From JBDKVA01 sp039679375 (GTDB lineage: Bacteria > Bacillota > Clostridia > Acetivibrionales > DTU013), in the NCBI GenBank assembly GCA_039679375.1, contig JBDKVA010000096.1, positions 1 through 32,554 on the forward strand: DNA of 32,554 nucleotides, given 5' to 3'. Positions 5,877 to 12,378 of the stretch are shown here, piece after piece (the first letter of the stretch is position 1; each line of letters starts with the position of its first letter). The position numbers and the translations under genes were made by a program. The notes under the pieces are model-generated. The model worked only from the letters and a program-made list of their open reading frames with translations. It searched no databases and had not been told where the DNA came from.

Positions 5877-7124
5877 ATGATAACAGGCTGCCTACAAGAA
5901 AAAAACAATACTTACTATGCCGTCCTATATATCAAAGTGGACGGCAAAAGAAAAACCAAATGGGTTTCCACCGGACTTCCGGTAGCCGGAACCAGCGACA
6001 GGAAAGCGAAGAAAGCCTTTGACCAAATCCGGTTGGAATACGAACAGGAGCAGGAAGAAAAGGAGCGTCGGGAAGCCGAGGAACGAGCCAGAGAGCTGAT
6101 TGAGGGCAAGCGGAATCCCCAAGCAGATGTATTATTTACCGCCTACCTTCAAAAATGGCTGATACAAGCAAAGCCCACGATAGCCAAAACAACATTCAAA
6201 GGCTATCAAACCATGCTGGATGGGCGAATCAGCCGGTACTTTACCGAACTGAACATCACCTTGGGAGAGGTTACCCCTCAGCATATTCAGGACTTCCATC
6301 AATCAATTTTTGATGAGGGTCACACACCGAATACGGTTATTCATTATCACGCGGTTCTCCGCAGAGCACTACAGAATGCGGTGAAAAAAGAGATCATCGG
6401 CAGCAACCCTGCTGACCGGGTAGACAGGCCAAAGAAGAATGTATATCAGGCTCAGTTTTATTCCGCGGAGGAAATGATGAAACTGTTTGATGCGGTATCG
6501 GATGATCCCTTGGAGATTTGCGTGAAGCTGGCAGCTTACTACGGATTACGCCGGAGTGAAGTCCTGGGATTAAAGTGGGATGCGATTAACCTTGAGCAAA
6601 AAACCATCTCCATCAAGCACAAGGTGATTGAGGACACGGTAGATGGCAAATCCATAGCAGTTGGGGAAGATGTACTGAAAACCAAATCCAGCTTCCGCAC
6701 ACTTCCGTTACTGCCATCGGTGGAAAAATTACTGCTTGCAGAAAAGGAAAAGCAGGAAATGTACCGAAAGCTATTCAAACGCTCTTACTGCCGAGATTAT
6801 CTCGACTACATCTGCCTCGACCAAACAGGGAAGCTCATGCGCCCTAATTATGTGACGGATCACTTTAGCTGGGTGCTTGAAAAAGCCGACCTCAAAAAAA
6901 TCCGCTTCCACGATTTAAGACATTCCTGCGCCAGCTTACTGCTTGCAAATGGGATATCAATGAAGCAAATCCAGATATGGCTGGGGCACAGCACCTTTTC
7001 GACCACAGCGGACATTTACTCTCATCTGGACTTCCACGCACAGATCGAATCCGGCTTGGTTATGGATGGGATGTTTGAAAGGAACCGAGTGACCGAACCT
7101 ACTGGACTTGCAGCGGTCAACTGA
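5877..7124 (+). CDS. int: Tyrosine site-specific integrase
   Basis: 415 residues from ATG at 5877, with AAAGGAGG six bases before. The N-terminal ~60 residues form an arm-binding domain rich in Lys/Glu (NNTYYAVLYIKVDGKRKTKW). They are followed by a SAM-like core-binding domain (ADVLFTAYLQKWLIQAKPTI) and the catalytic domain. Catalytic residues are visible: Arg in YYGLRRSEVLGLKW, the HDLRHSCASLL box, the LGHSTFSTTADIYSH region with its His, and the tyrosine in DIYSHLD. The size and architecture match Tn916/ICE-type integrases. It ends 161 nt from the 3' end of tRNA-Ser, pointing towards it, which marks this as one boundary of the element. Complete and apparently functional. Confidence 0.95.
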   Translation: MITGCLQEKNNTYYAVLYIKVDGKRKTKWVSTGLPVAGTSDRKAKKAFDQIRLEYEQEQEEKERREAEERARELIEGKRNPQADVLFTAYLQKWLIQAKPTIAKTTFKGYQTMLDGRISRYFTELNITLGEVTPQHIQDFHQSIFDEGHTPNTVIHYHAVLRRALQNAVKKEIIGSNPADRVDRPKKNVYQAQFYSAEEMMKLFDAVSDDPLEICVKLAAYYGLRRSEVLGLKWDAINLEQKTISIKHKVIEDTVDGKSIAVGEDVLKTKSSFRTLPLLPSVEKLLLAEKEKQEMYRKLFKRSYCRDYLDYICLDQTGKLMRPNYVTDHFSWVLEKADLKKIRFHDLRHSCASLLLANGISMKQIQIWLGHSTFSTTADIYSHLDFHAQIESGLVMDGMFERNRVTEPTGLAAVN

Positions 7125-7236
7125 TTTTCTACGGACTGCTTTATGGGAATACGGAAAAGCCTTATAGGGCAAGGGCTCAGGCATATCCGTTTTCTACAAA
7201 AACAGAAAAAACGCCCTCAAAAGAGAGCGTAGAAAA
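7125..7236. repeat. Candidate integrase arm-type sites, int side
   Basis: Three copies of GTAGAAAA lie between int and the tRNA: on the minus strand at 7125-7132 and 7190-7197, and on the plus strand at 7229-7236. A further copy lies upstream of int at 5761-5768. Confidence 0.4.
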
Positions 7237-7240
7237 GACC

Positions 7241-7284
7241 AAAAAATGGAGGGCCTGTTGCGGACATTGACCGCAAACAGGCCC
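7241..7284 (-). terminator. Terminator of tRNA-Ser
   Basis: GGGCCTGTTGCGG (7251-7263) pairs with CCGCAAACAGGCCC (7271-7284) with one bulged base. On the minus strand the stem is followed by a six-T run (7241-7246), placing it just after the tRNA 3' end. Confidence 0.7.
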
Positions 7285-7285
7285 C

Positions 7286-7374
7286 TGGCGGAGGCGGTGA
7301 GATTCGAACTCACGTGCCCGTGAGGACAACCTGATTTCGAGTCAGGCTCGTTATGACCACTTCGATACGCCTCC
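7286..7374 (-). tRNA. tRNA-Ser(CGA)
   Basis: The minus strand reads GGAGGCG at the 5' end and CGCCTCC at the 3' end (7-bp acceptor stem), then G and an encoded CCA at 7286-7288. The anticodon stem-loop CCTGA-CTCGAAA-TCAGG gives anticodon CGA (serine, UCG codons). A long variable arm and a GTTCGAATC T-loop are present, as expected for a class II tRNA. The integrase gene abuts its 3' side, and tRNA-Ser is a usual integration target for such elements. Confidence 0.95.
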
Positions 7375-7403
7375 ATATTATATTTTAATACACACAGCCC
7401 TGT

Positions 7404-7440
7404 GTAGAAGCCAAGGCAAAGTGTAGAAAAACCGTAGAAA
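7404..7440 (+). repeat. Candidate integrase arm-type sites, far side of the tRNA
   Basis: GTAGAA occurs three times in a row (7404-7409, 7423-7430, 7434-7440). The 13 bases AAAACCGTAGAAA at 7428-7440 are identical to 5755-5767 upstream of int. Confidence 0.4.
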
Positions 7441-7524
7441 TCGGTAAAAAGCTAAATTTTCAAAGTCCTGCAAACCCACGGAAACTCAAGGGTTTCCGGC
7501 ATTATCAAGACAACTGACCGAGTG

Positions 7525-7566
7525 GATTTCGAGTCAAGGCCGTTACAACCACTTCGATACTCCTCC
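7525..7566 (-). pseudogene. tRNA-Ser 5'-half remnant 1
   Basis: The minus strand from 7566 reads GGAGGAGTATCGAAGTGGT and continues to TGACTCGAAATC. This matches the intact tRNA-Ser from the acceptor strand through the D arm to the anticodon loop, with a few substitutions, then diverges. The 3' half is absent, so no tRNA can form. Confidence 0.75.
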
Positions 7567-7600
7567 GTGTATAAATATTCAGTTTTTATGCGCCCATCAC

Positions 7601-7644
7601 CTGATTTCGAGTCAGCCCCGTTATGACCGCTTCGATACCTCTCC
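7601..7644 (-). pseudogene. tRNA-Ser 5'-half remnant 2
   Basis: The minus strand from 7644 reads GGAGAGGTATCGAAGCGGTC and continues to CTGACTCGAAATCAG, including the whole anticodon arm, then diverges. Its acceptor strand would not pair with the 3' half of the intact tRNA at 7286-7374, so it derives from a different serine tRNA copy, perhaps the original chromosomal gene. Confidence 0.75.
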
Positions 7645-7703
7645 ATATATGTTTAACCGCCGGAGCGGAAAAACGCTTTTTAGAAAACCGTATAAATATT
7701 GAA

Positions 7704-8195
7704 TTATCCTTCATTCCTTCGGTTTCTCAGTTCTCCGAAAAACTCACTGAGAATCGAGGAACACTTCTCTTCCAGAAGCCCCCAGCTGACCTCAACTCTA
7801 TGGTTGAAGGCCGGTACTCTGAAAACATCAATCACCGAACCGGCTGCACCGGCTTTCAGGTCTGATGTGCCGATGTAAAGGTTCCTGAGCCGGGCTTGTA
7901 TGATTGCACCTGCGCACATGGTACAGGGTTCCAGTGTGACATACAGGTCGCAGTCTGTGAGCCGCCATGAGCCGAGCTTTTTGCCGGCTCTTCTGATGGC
8001 CGTCATTTCTGCATGGAGCGTTGGATCCTTTTTGGACTCCTTTTCATTATGGCCCCGGGCAATGATCCTACCGTCCCTTACCACAATCGCCCCTATGGGT
8101 GCTTCGCCTTTCTTCCCAGCTTTCTCCGCTTCCTTCAAAGCCTGCGCCATATACCATTCGTGCGTTGAAAAAGGGCGTCTGCCCGTTTCATGCAT
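7704..8195 (-). CDS. tadA: TadA-type nucleoside / tRNA adenosine deaminase
   Basis: 163 residues from ATG at 8195 (MHETGRRPFSTHEWY), about ten bases after CAGGGGGG. The frame stays open to an ATG at 8249, but that lies only about ten bases from the predicted transcription start. The zinc-dependent deaminase signature is complete: HAEMTAIRRA (proton-shuttling Glu, first zinc ligand) and LEPCTMCAGAII (PCxxC ligands). GEAPIGAIVVRDGRII and GTSDLKAGAAGSV are also typical of TadA. TadA converts adenosine 34 of tRNA-Arg(ACG) to inosine. The C-terminal extension (LSEFFGELRNRRNEG) is usual. A related guanine deaminase is less likely given the TadA-like pattern. Confidence 0.9.
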   Translation of the reverse strand: MHETGRRPFSTHEWYMAQALKEAEKAGKKGEAPIGAIVVRDGRIIARGHNEKESKKDPTLHAEMTAIRRAGKKLGSWRLTDCDLYVTLEPCTMCAGAIIQARLRNLYIGTSDLKAGAAGSVIDVFRVPAFNHRVEVSWGLLEEKCSSILSEFFGELRNRRNEG

Positions 8196-8264
8196 CAAGG
8201 TCAAACCCCCCTGAACAGCCGAAAGCAAAATGCGATAGTAAGCATTCACCTCAACTGTGATATG

Positions 8265-8293
8265 ATTATACTATAAAGTATTAAAACAATCAA
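8265..8293 (-). promoter_or_regulatory. Promoter of tadA
   Basis: Minus strand TTGATT (8288-8293), 17-bp spacer, perfect TATAAT (8265-8270). Confidence 0.75.
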
Positions 8294-8329
8294 TTGTCAT
8301 GTGAAAACATTATGAAAACATTATCTGGA

Positions 8330-8452
8330 TTATCTGGAAACCAATCTGTTTCCCAAATTGCATAAGACCCTGAATGGCAGGATTACCAGGTATATAATCC
8401 CCATCAGCAGCATTTCGATCAGCATACCGATATACTTGTTAAATCTCTCCAT
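8330..8452 (-). CDS. Small single-span membrane protein, unknown function
   Basis: 40 residues beginning MERFNKYIGMLIEMLLMGII and ending CNLGNRLVSR. It has one clear hydrophobic segment (about residues 8-27) followed by a positively charged tail, so a cytoplasmic C-terminus is likely. GGTAGGTGAG precedes the ATG by a few bases. It lies between the tadA promoter and the sir2 gene, on the same strand as both. I do not recognise a family. The ribosome binding site and coherent topology argue that it is translated. Confidence 0.5.
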   Translation of the reverse strand: MERFNKYIGMLIEMLLMGIIYLVILPFRVLCNLGNRLVSR

Positions 8453-8538
8453 AAAACTCACCTACCCTAACAGAAACCGCTTACATATGCCTGTTTTACA
8501 GGAAATACACCTGATTTCTTATAACAACAAGCTTGTAC

Positions 8539-8564
8539 GTAAAATATCATCGTCAATATTTTAC
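8539..8564. promoter_or_regulatory. 9-bp inverted repeat in the gap after sir2
   Basis: GTAAAATAT (8539-8547) and ATATTTTAC (8556-8564) are perfect inverted copies separated by eight bases, upstream of the 40-residue membrane gene. It may be an operator. The rest of 8453-8658 shows nothing clear. Confidence 0.35.
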
Positions 8565-8658
8565 TCTTTTATAACTCATATTATGTTAAAAGTTGATTAA
8601 AAGTTCATTACAAATCAGGCATATTTGTATAAGGTCTGAAGTGGGGGTATCTTCATGA

Positions 8659-9387
8659 TCACTTGATGGCTTCATCCAATACCTTGCCTATGGAATCGTG
8701 GATTACCAGATCGGCTCTGTGGTCGAATGGAGTAACTGATTTGTTGATCAGAACAAGCTTGCCGCCCCTGTAATAATCAATAAGGCCGGCAGCAGGATAT
8801 ACGGCCAGGGAGGTTCCGCCGATGATGAGCACGTCGGCCTTCGCAATAAGGGATACTGCGGAATTTACAACATCCATGTCGAGCGATTCTTCGTACAATG
8901 TTACGGCTGGTCTTACGATACCGTTGCACCGGCTGCATCTGGGAACTGACTCCTTGCAGCTCAGGATATATACAAGATCATACTTCTCATGGCAAAGGGT
9001 ACAGTAGTTACGGTGTATGGATCCGTGCAACTCCAGGACATTCCTGCTGCCGGCAGCCTGGTGCAGCCCATCGATATTCTGGGTAACGACAGCACTGAGT
9101 ATGCCTCTGTTCTCCAGATCAACGAGTGCCAAATGTGCTTTGTTGGGCTTTGCAGCTTGATAGATCATATTATTTCGGTAGAAGTCAAAAAATCTTTCCG
9201 TATGGTTTGTAAAAAAAGAATAACTGAGTATTGTCTCAGGTGGGTAGCCATATGTACGGATCGTATTGTAAATGCCATTCTCGCTTCTGAAATCAGGGAT
9301 ATTGCTTTCCGTAGAAACACCGGCTCCACCGAAGAATACGGTATTACGGCTTTGCGATATGATTTTTTTCAAATCCTCTGCGCTCAT
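8659..9387 (-). CDS. cobB: Sir2-family NAD-dependent protein deacylase
   Basis: 242 residues, a typical length for bacterial sirtuins. GGAGVSTESNIPDFRSENG is the NAD-binding signature; TQNIDGLHQAAG holds the Asn/Asp pair that contacts NAD; LELHGS carries the catalytic histidine. Four cysteines in YCTLC and PRCSRC form the zinc knuckle, and the IIGGTSLAVYPAAGL loop completes the Rossmann fold. It removes acyl groups from lysine with consumption of NAD. Transcribed away from the agr locus. cobB is used as the general bacterial name; the substrate is unknown. Confidence 0.93.
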   Translation of the reverse strand: MSAEDLKKIISQSRNTVFFGGAGVSTESNIPDFRSENGIYNTIRTYGYPPETILSYSFFTNHTERFFDFYRNNMIYQAAKPNKAHLALVDLENRGILSAVVTQNIDGLHQAAGSRNVLELHGSIHRNYCTLCHEKYDLVYILSCKESVPRCSRCNGIVRPAVTLYEESLDMDVVNSAVSLIAKADVLIIGGTSLAVYPAAGLIDYYRGGKLVLINKSVTPFDHRADLVIHDSIGKVLDEAIK

Positions 9388-9616
9388 ATGAGCATCTTCT
9401 TTCGGTCCAAGAGATTTTCAATGTACATTAATATGCTAGCATGTATGAAAATAGATTACAAATAAAATATTTCAGTTTAATAAGCAATTAACATAACAAG
9501 TTCACAATAATGCAAGAGGATTTAAATTCAACAAAAAAATACAAATGCCACAAAATTAGCAAAAGAAATTTCTATTGTCTCCAATATTCGACAACATTTT
9601 TAATTTATTTGTATTA

Positions 9617-9625
9617 TGATATAAT
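9617..9625 (+). promoter_or_regulatory. Extended -10 element before agrD
   Basis: TGATATAAT (TG-n-TATAAT) about 28 nt before the agrD ATG; no good -35 box is seen. TTGTC...GACAA, an inverted pair just upstream near 9576-9595, could bind an activator. Confidence 0.45.
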
Positions 9626-9653
9626 TATCAACATAAAAAGGGGTGTTTGGCTT

Positions 9654-9785
9654 ATGAAAAAACTGCCTGTAAGGTTCTTCCAGCTGTTGTCGACTGTATT
9701 ATTTGCAGCTGCAGTAATTATTGCTCCGCAGTGGTCAATATTTTACACTTACCAGCCTGAATGCCCGGAGGAGATAGTAAGGTAA
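9654..9785 (+). CDS. agrD: Cyclic lactone autoinducer peptide precursor (AgrD-like)
   Basis: 43 residues from ATG at 9654, after AAAAGGGG. The layout is that of AgrD: an amphipathic N-terminal leader (MKKLPVRFFQLLSTVLFAAA), a core ending SIFYT, and an acidic tail YQPECPEEIVR. Aligned to the clostridial pattern C-L-W-F-T followed by HQPE, the core reads S-I-F-Y-T followed by YQPE. The ring-forming residue would therefore be serine (residue 28), giving a lactone rather than a thiolactone. AgrB, encoded downstream, would cleave before the tail and cyclise the peptide. The exact N-terminal trimming of the mature signal cannot be told. Confidence 0.85.
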   Translation: MKKLPVRFFQLLSTVLFAAAVIIAPQWSIFYTYQPECPEEIVR

Positions 9786-9788
9786 AAG

Positions 9789-9808
9789 AGGGAGAGTACC
9801 CTCTCCCT
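9789..9808 (+). terminator. Hairpin between agrD and agrC
   Basis: AGGGAGAG (9789-9796), loop TACC, CTCTCCCT (9801-9808), then TTGCCTTT. A partial terminator or RNA-stabilising stem here would let the peptide gene be expressed more than agrC and agrB. Confidence 0.55.
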
Positions 9809-9833
9809 TTGCCTTTACCTTGCGGTTGTTGAT

Positions 9834-11198
9834 ATGAAATTTATATCTGCTTTAGAAATTGCTTTAATTGTAGTTGAATCCTTGATTTTCCTGGTATTCT
9901 ATGTAACATTGGTATCCAAGAGGGATTTCGTCAGAACTAACAAATTGAAATGTGTGATATTCTGTGTATTTTATGTAACTTTGGCTTACTTTATATCATT
10001 GTATTTACCCATGGGGTATCACACGATTGTAATTCTATTGGCTACGATTCTCTTGTTGAGTTTCATCACCCGTACGAATGTTTATAATGCTGCAGTTATT
10101 GTTGTGATCGCAACATTATTTATTAGCGTTGTGGACATGATTAACTCAGCCATTTTTGTAGCTATATTTCAAATGGATCTTAATGAAATGCTGCTAAACA
10201 CGGGAGATTATCAATATCAGCTGTTTGCATGGACGTCGAAGGCAATTCAGGCTGCACTAGCAATTTTGTTTTTCAAATTTAATAACGATAGGATAAGAAT
10301 TGCTCTGTTCAAATCAAATCATAACCAGTATATGTTCGCAATTATGCAACTTCTGCTGATGGCGATATTTATTGCGAGTGTAAATTACAGTACAGGTGGA
10401 ATAAAGGATAAGGCCTTATACAATTTCATGCTTGTTTCATTGTATGCTTTAAGCATTATCCTTTCCGTTTTTGATTTCCGTGAACGCGAGCAGATGCTGG
10501 AATTAATTAATAAAAAGAAAAACCTAGAGGAATATGTAAAGAATCTGGAAGATGTAATTAACGTAATACGCAGAGAAAAACATGATTTTATGAATCATAT
10601 ACAAACAATCTTTGCCATATGCAAGCTTGGAAAGCCCAATGCCGTCGAAAGCATCGACAATTATCTTAAAAGGCTGACATCGGATCTAAGTTCATCTTAT
10701 ACCTTCTATGAAACAGGTAATGATTATATTGACGGACTGCTTGCGATCAAGAGCAATATTTGCTTTGAAAATGAAATTAATCTTGTTGTTAAAATCGGTG
10801 CAAAGTTTACATCAGCAAAGGCAGATGACAGCGATATTGCAGGTATTGTAGGCAATATTGTCAATAACTCCATTGAATGCCTGAAGGACCTGCCTGCATC
10901 ATATGAAAAGAAAATTGAATTTGTTACCGGCATAAGAAATAATATGTTTTATCTTATGATAGAAAACAATGGGCCGGAGATTCCGAAAAGTATTGTAAAC
11001 CTCATTTTTGAAAAGGGCTATACAACAAAATCCGAAAGTGTGGATCACGGCTTCGGACTCTTTATTGCAAAGCAACTAGCCGCTAAAAATAACGGCTCGA
11101 TCAATGTTGACAGTACACCGGAAAGTACGAAATTCATCATTTCTTTTAATGCGAAGGAGAGCGAAAATGCAGGTCTTGGTCGATACGCTGCTGTCTAA
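9834..11198 (+). CDS. agrC: AgrC-like sensor histidine kinase (GHKL family)
   Basis: 454 residues. The first ~210 hold about six hydrophobic spans (for instance ALIVVESLIFLVFYVTLV and TIVILLATILLLSFI), the pheromone-sensing domain of AgrC-type kinases. A linker helix (KKKNLEEYVKNLEDV) leads to the phosphoacceptor motif RREKHDFMNH with His near residue 250. The ATPase domain shows an N box (GNIVNNSIECL, near 341-349) and a G box (HGFGLFIAKQL). It lies 48 nt after agrD and overlaps agrB by 32 nt. No LytTR response regulator is encoded in the neighbourhood, so its phosphorylation partner must be elsewhere. Confidence 0.9.
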   Translation: MKFISALEIALIVVESLIFLVFYVTLVSKRDFVRTNKLKCVIFCVFYVTLAYFISLYLPMGYHTIVILLATILLLSFITRTNVYNAAVIVVIATLFISVVDMINSAIFVAIFQMDLNEMLLNTGDYQYQLFAWTSKAIQAALAILFFKFNNDRIRIALFKSNHNQYMFAIMQLLLMAIFIASVNYSTGGIKDKALYNFMLVSLYALSIILSVFDFREREQMLELINKKKNLEEYVKNLEDVINVIRREKHDFMNHIQTIFAICKLGKPNAVESIDNYLKRLTSDLSSSYTFYETGNDYIDGLLAIKSNICFENEINLVVKIGAKFTSAKADDSDIAGIVGNIVNNSIECLKDLPASYEKKIEFVTGIRNNMFYLMIENNGPEIPKSIVNLIFEKGYTTKSESVDHGFGLFIAKQLAAKNNGSINVDSTPESTKFIISFNAKESENAGLGRYAAV

Positions 11199-11736
11199 GA
11201 TAAAAAAATACAATCCCGGAATGAATGAGGCACAGCTTAAAACACGCAAGTATGGGCTTGAGGTACTGCTTGGAGAACTATCCAAAACATTGATTTACTT
11301 ATTGATATTTGCACTGTTTTCACTTGCGGGACACTTCCTGTTGTCGACGCTGATCTTTTGCACAATCAGGCTTGTAACCGGAGGATATCATGCAAAATCT
11401 TATCTGTCATGCCTTATAGTCACCTTTATCGTTTTTGCAGCAATCATTTTTCCAAGCCAATATATAGAATTGACCATTGTAGAACAATCCATTATTCTGG
11501 CGATATCACTGATTATTACCATACTGTTTGCGCCGGTGAAGCACAAAAATACGACACGGAAAAACATGGCCAGAGCTGGCCACTTCAAATTTATATCCAT
11601 ACTGTTAGTAGTGTTTTGGAGTGGCGTTACGTATTTCCTGCGCGGAGCGTGGAGTACTACTGCCGTGTTTACAATATTCGCCGAAGCTGTTATGCAGCCT
11701 TTGGGGAAGCTTTTTAATCCTATAGAAAAGTCATAA
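11167..11736 (+). CDS. agrB: AgrB-like accessory gene regulator peptidase
   Basis: 189 residues from ATG at 11167, seven bases after AAGGAG and inside the end of agrC. RLVTGGYHAKSYLSC carries the catalytic His and Cys at the family spacing of seven residues. About five hydrophobic spans follow, and KHKNTTRKNMARAGHFKF is a conserved basic loop. AgrB cleaves the C-terminal tail of AgrD in the membrane and helps cyclise the pheromone. In canonical agr loci it comes first; here it follows agrD and agrC. Confidence 0.93.
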   Translation: MQVLVDTLLSKIKKYNPGMNEAQLKTRKYGLEVLLGELSKTLIYLLIFALFSLAGHFLLSTLIFCTIRLVTGGYHAKSYLSCLIVTFIVFAAIIFPSQYIELTIVEQSIILAISLIITILFAPVKHKNTTRKNMARAGHFKFISILLVVFWSGVTYFLRGAWSTTAVFTIFAEAVMQPLGKLFNPIEKS

Positions 11737-11772
11737 AACAGAGGATAAAAGGAAGGACTCACCGAATGAACG

Positions 11773-11789
11773 AAAGAAAGTCTTTCTTT
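11773..11789 (+). terminator. Short inverted repeat after agrB
   Basis: AAAGAAAG (11773-11780) and CTTTCTTT (11782-11789) are mirror complements with almost no loop. It may be a weak processing or termination signal before the next small gene. Confidence 0.3.
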
Positions 11790-11818
11790 GGTCGGTATGT
11801 TCTTATAGCGGGGTGTGT

Positions 11819-12070
11819 ATGAAAAAACTTGTAATTGATTTACTGGAAAACGATGTTTTAAAGAAATCCGAATCTCAGGTTTTGTTTTCAGACAGAATTG
11901 AGGAGTTTCTAGAGGCGCTGGTGTTTATATGCAATAAACTCAATACAGACGTGCCTGTATGGACGTTCAGGGAAGAAAAGCTTCTTCTTAAAACGAATCT
12001 TGTAACGATCCCGATTAGTGAAAGCGGCGATACAATATTGAGAATTTCAACTATGTGTTCATTGGATTAA
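11819..12070 (+). CDS. Small hypothetical protein downstream of agrB
   Basis: 83 residues from ATG at 11819 (MKKLVIDLLENDVLKKSESQ), with GCGGGG just upstream; a GTG six bases earlier is an alternative. It has no signal peptide or membrane span. FSDRIEEFLEALVFICNKLNT looks helical, followed by short strands (LVTIPIS, TILRIST). I do not recognise the family. It is co-directional with agrDCB and probably in the same transcript, so it may modulate the signalling pathway. Confidence 0.55.
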   Translation: MKKLVIDLLENDVLKKSESQVLFSDRIEEFLEALVFICNKLNTDVPVWTFREEKLLLKTNLVTIPISESGDTILRISTMCSLD

Positions 12071-12202
12071 TATCAGTGCATTAAATCATATGTTAAATCT
12101 TTTCTAAGGCTTTGTCGTTCTATGAACCACCAAGCCGTATTTTTATGACCTATTATAAGTATAATCATAATTTATCACTTTTTAGCAAAAATAAAAGTGT
12201 GG

Positions 12203-12272
12203 GATGTCCGGTGGTGCAAGCCTGAATTGTACTGCGTGGTTGAGTACATACAGACCATAGACCCCGGACATC
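12203..12272. other. Gap 12071-12376: compact two-stem structure, no gene
   Basis: GATGTCCGG (12203-12211) pairs with CCGGACATC (12264-12272), enclosing TGTACT/AGTACA (12228-12233 with 12243-12248). This resembles a small folded RNA or a remnant of a mobile sequence. It lies between convergent genes. No reading frame in the gap looks real. Confidence 0.35.
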
Positions 12273-12355
12273 TGCATGAAGCGGTATTCAAAGGCATTAA
12301 GACGGATTGACCTGCCTGGCCTGCCAGTGCCAAATCTTTCTTATTTTCGTGTATG

Positions 12356-12378
12356 GAGCGAAGCAATTTGCTTCGCTC
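12356..12378. terminator. Palindromic hairpin at the mannosidase stop codon
   Basis: GAGCGAAGCAA and TTGCTTCGCTC are perfect complements with one base between, touching the TGA stop of the mannosidase gene. No strong T tract follows, so it may stabilise the 3' end rather than terminate. Confidence 0.45.

Noticed and set aside
7513..7650. Two extra functional tRNA-Ser genes
   Set aside because: Both lack the variable arm, T arm and 3' acceptor strand, so they are fragments.
8358..8600. 80-residue plus-strand frame
   Set aside because: It overlaps the minus-strand 40-residue gene that has a better ribosome binding site and topology.
12175..12366. 63-residue minus-strand frame in the gap after the agr locus
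   Set aside because: No ribosome binding site and it spans the folded element; composition is not protein-like.
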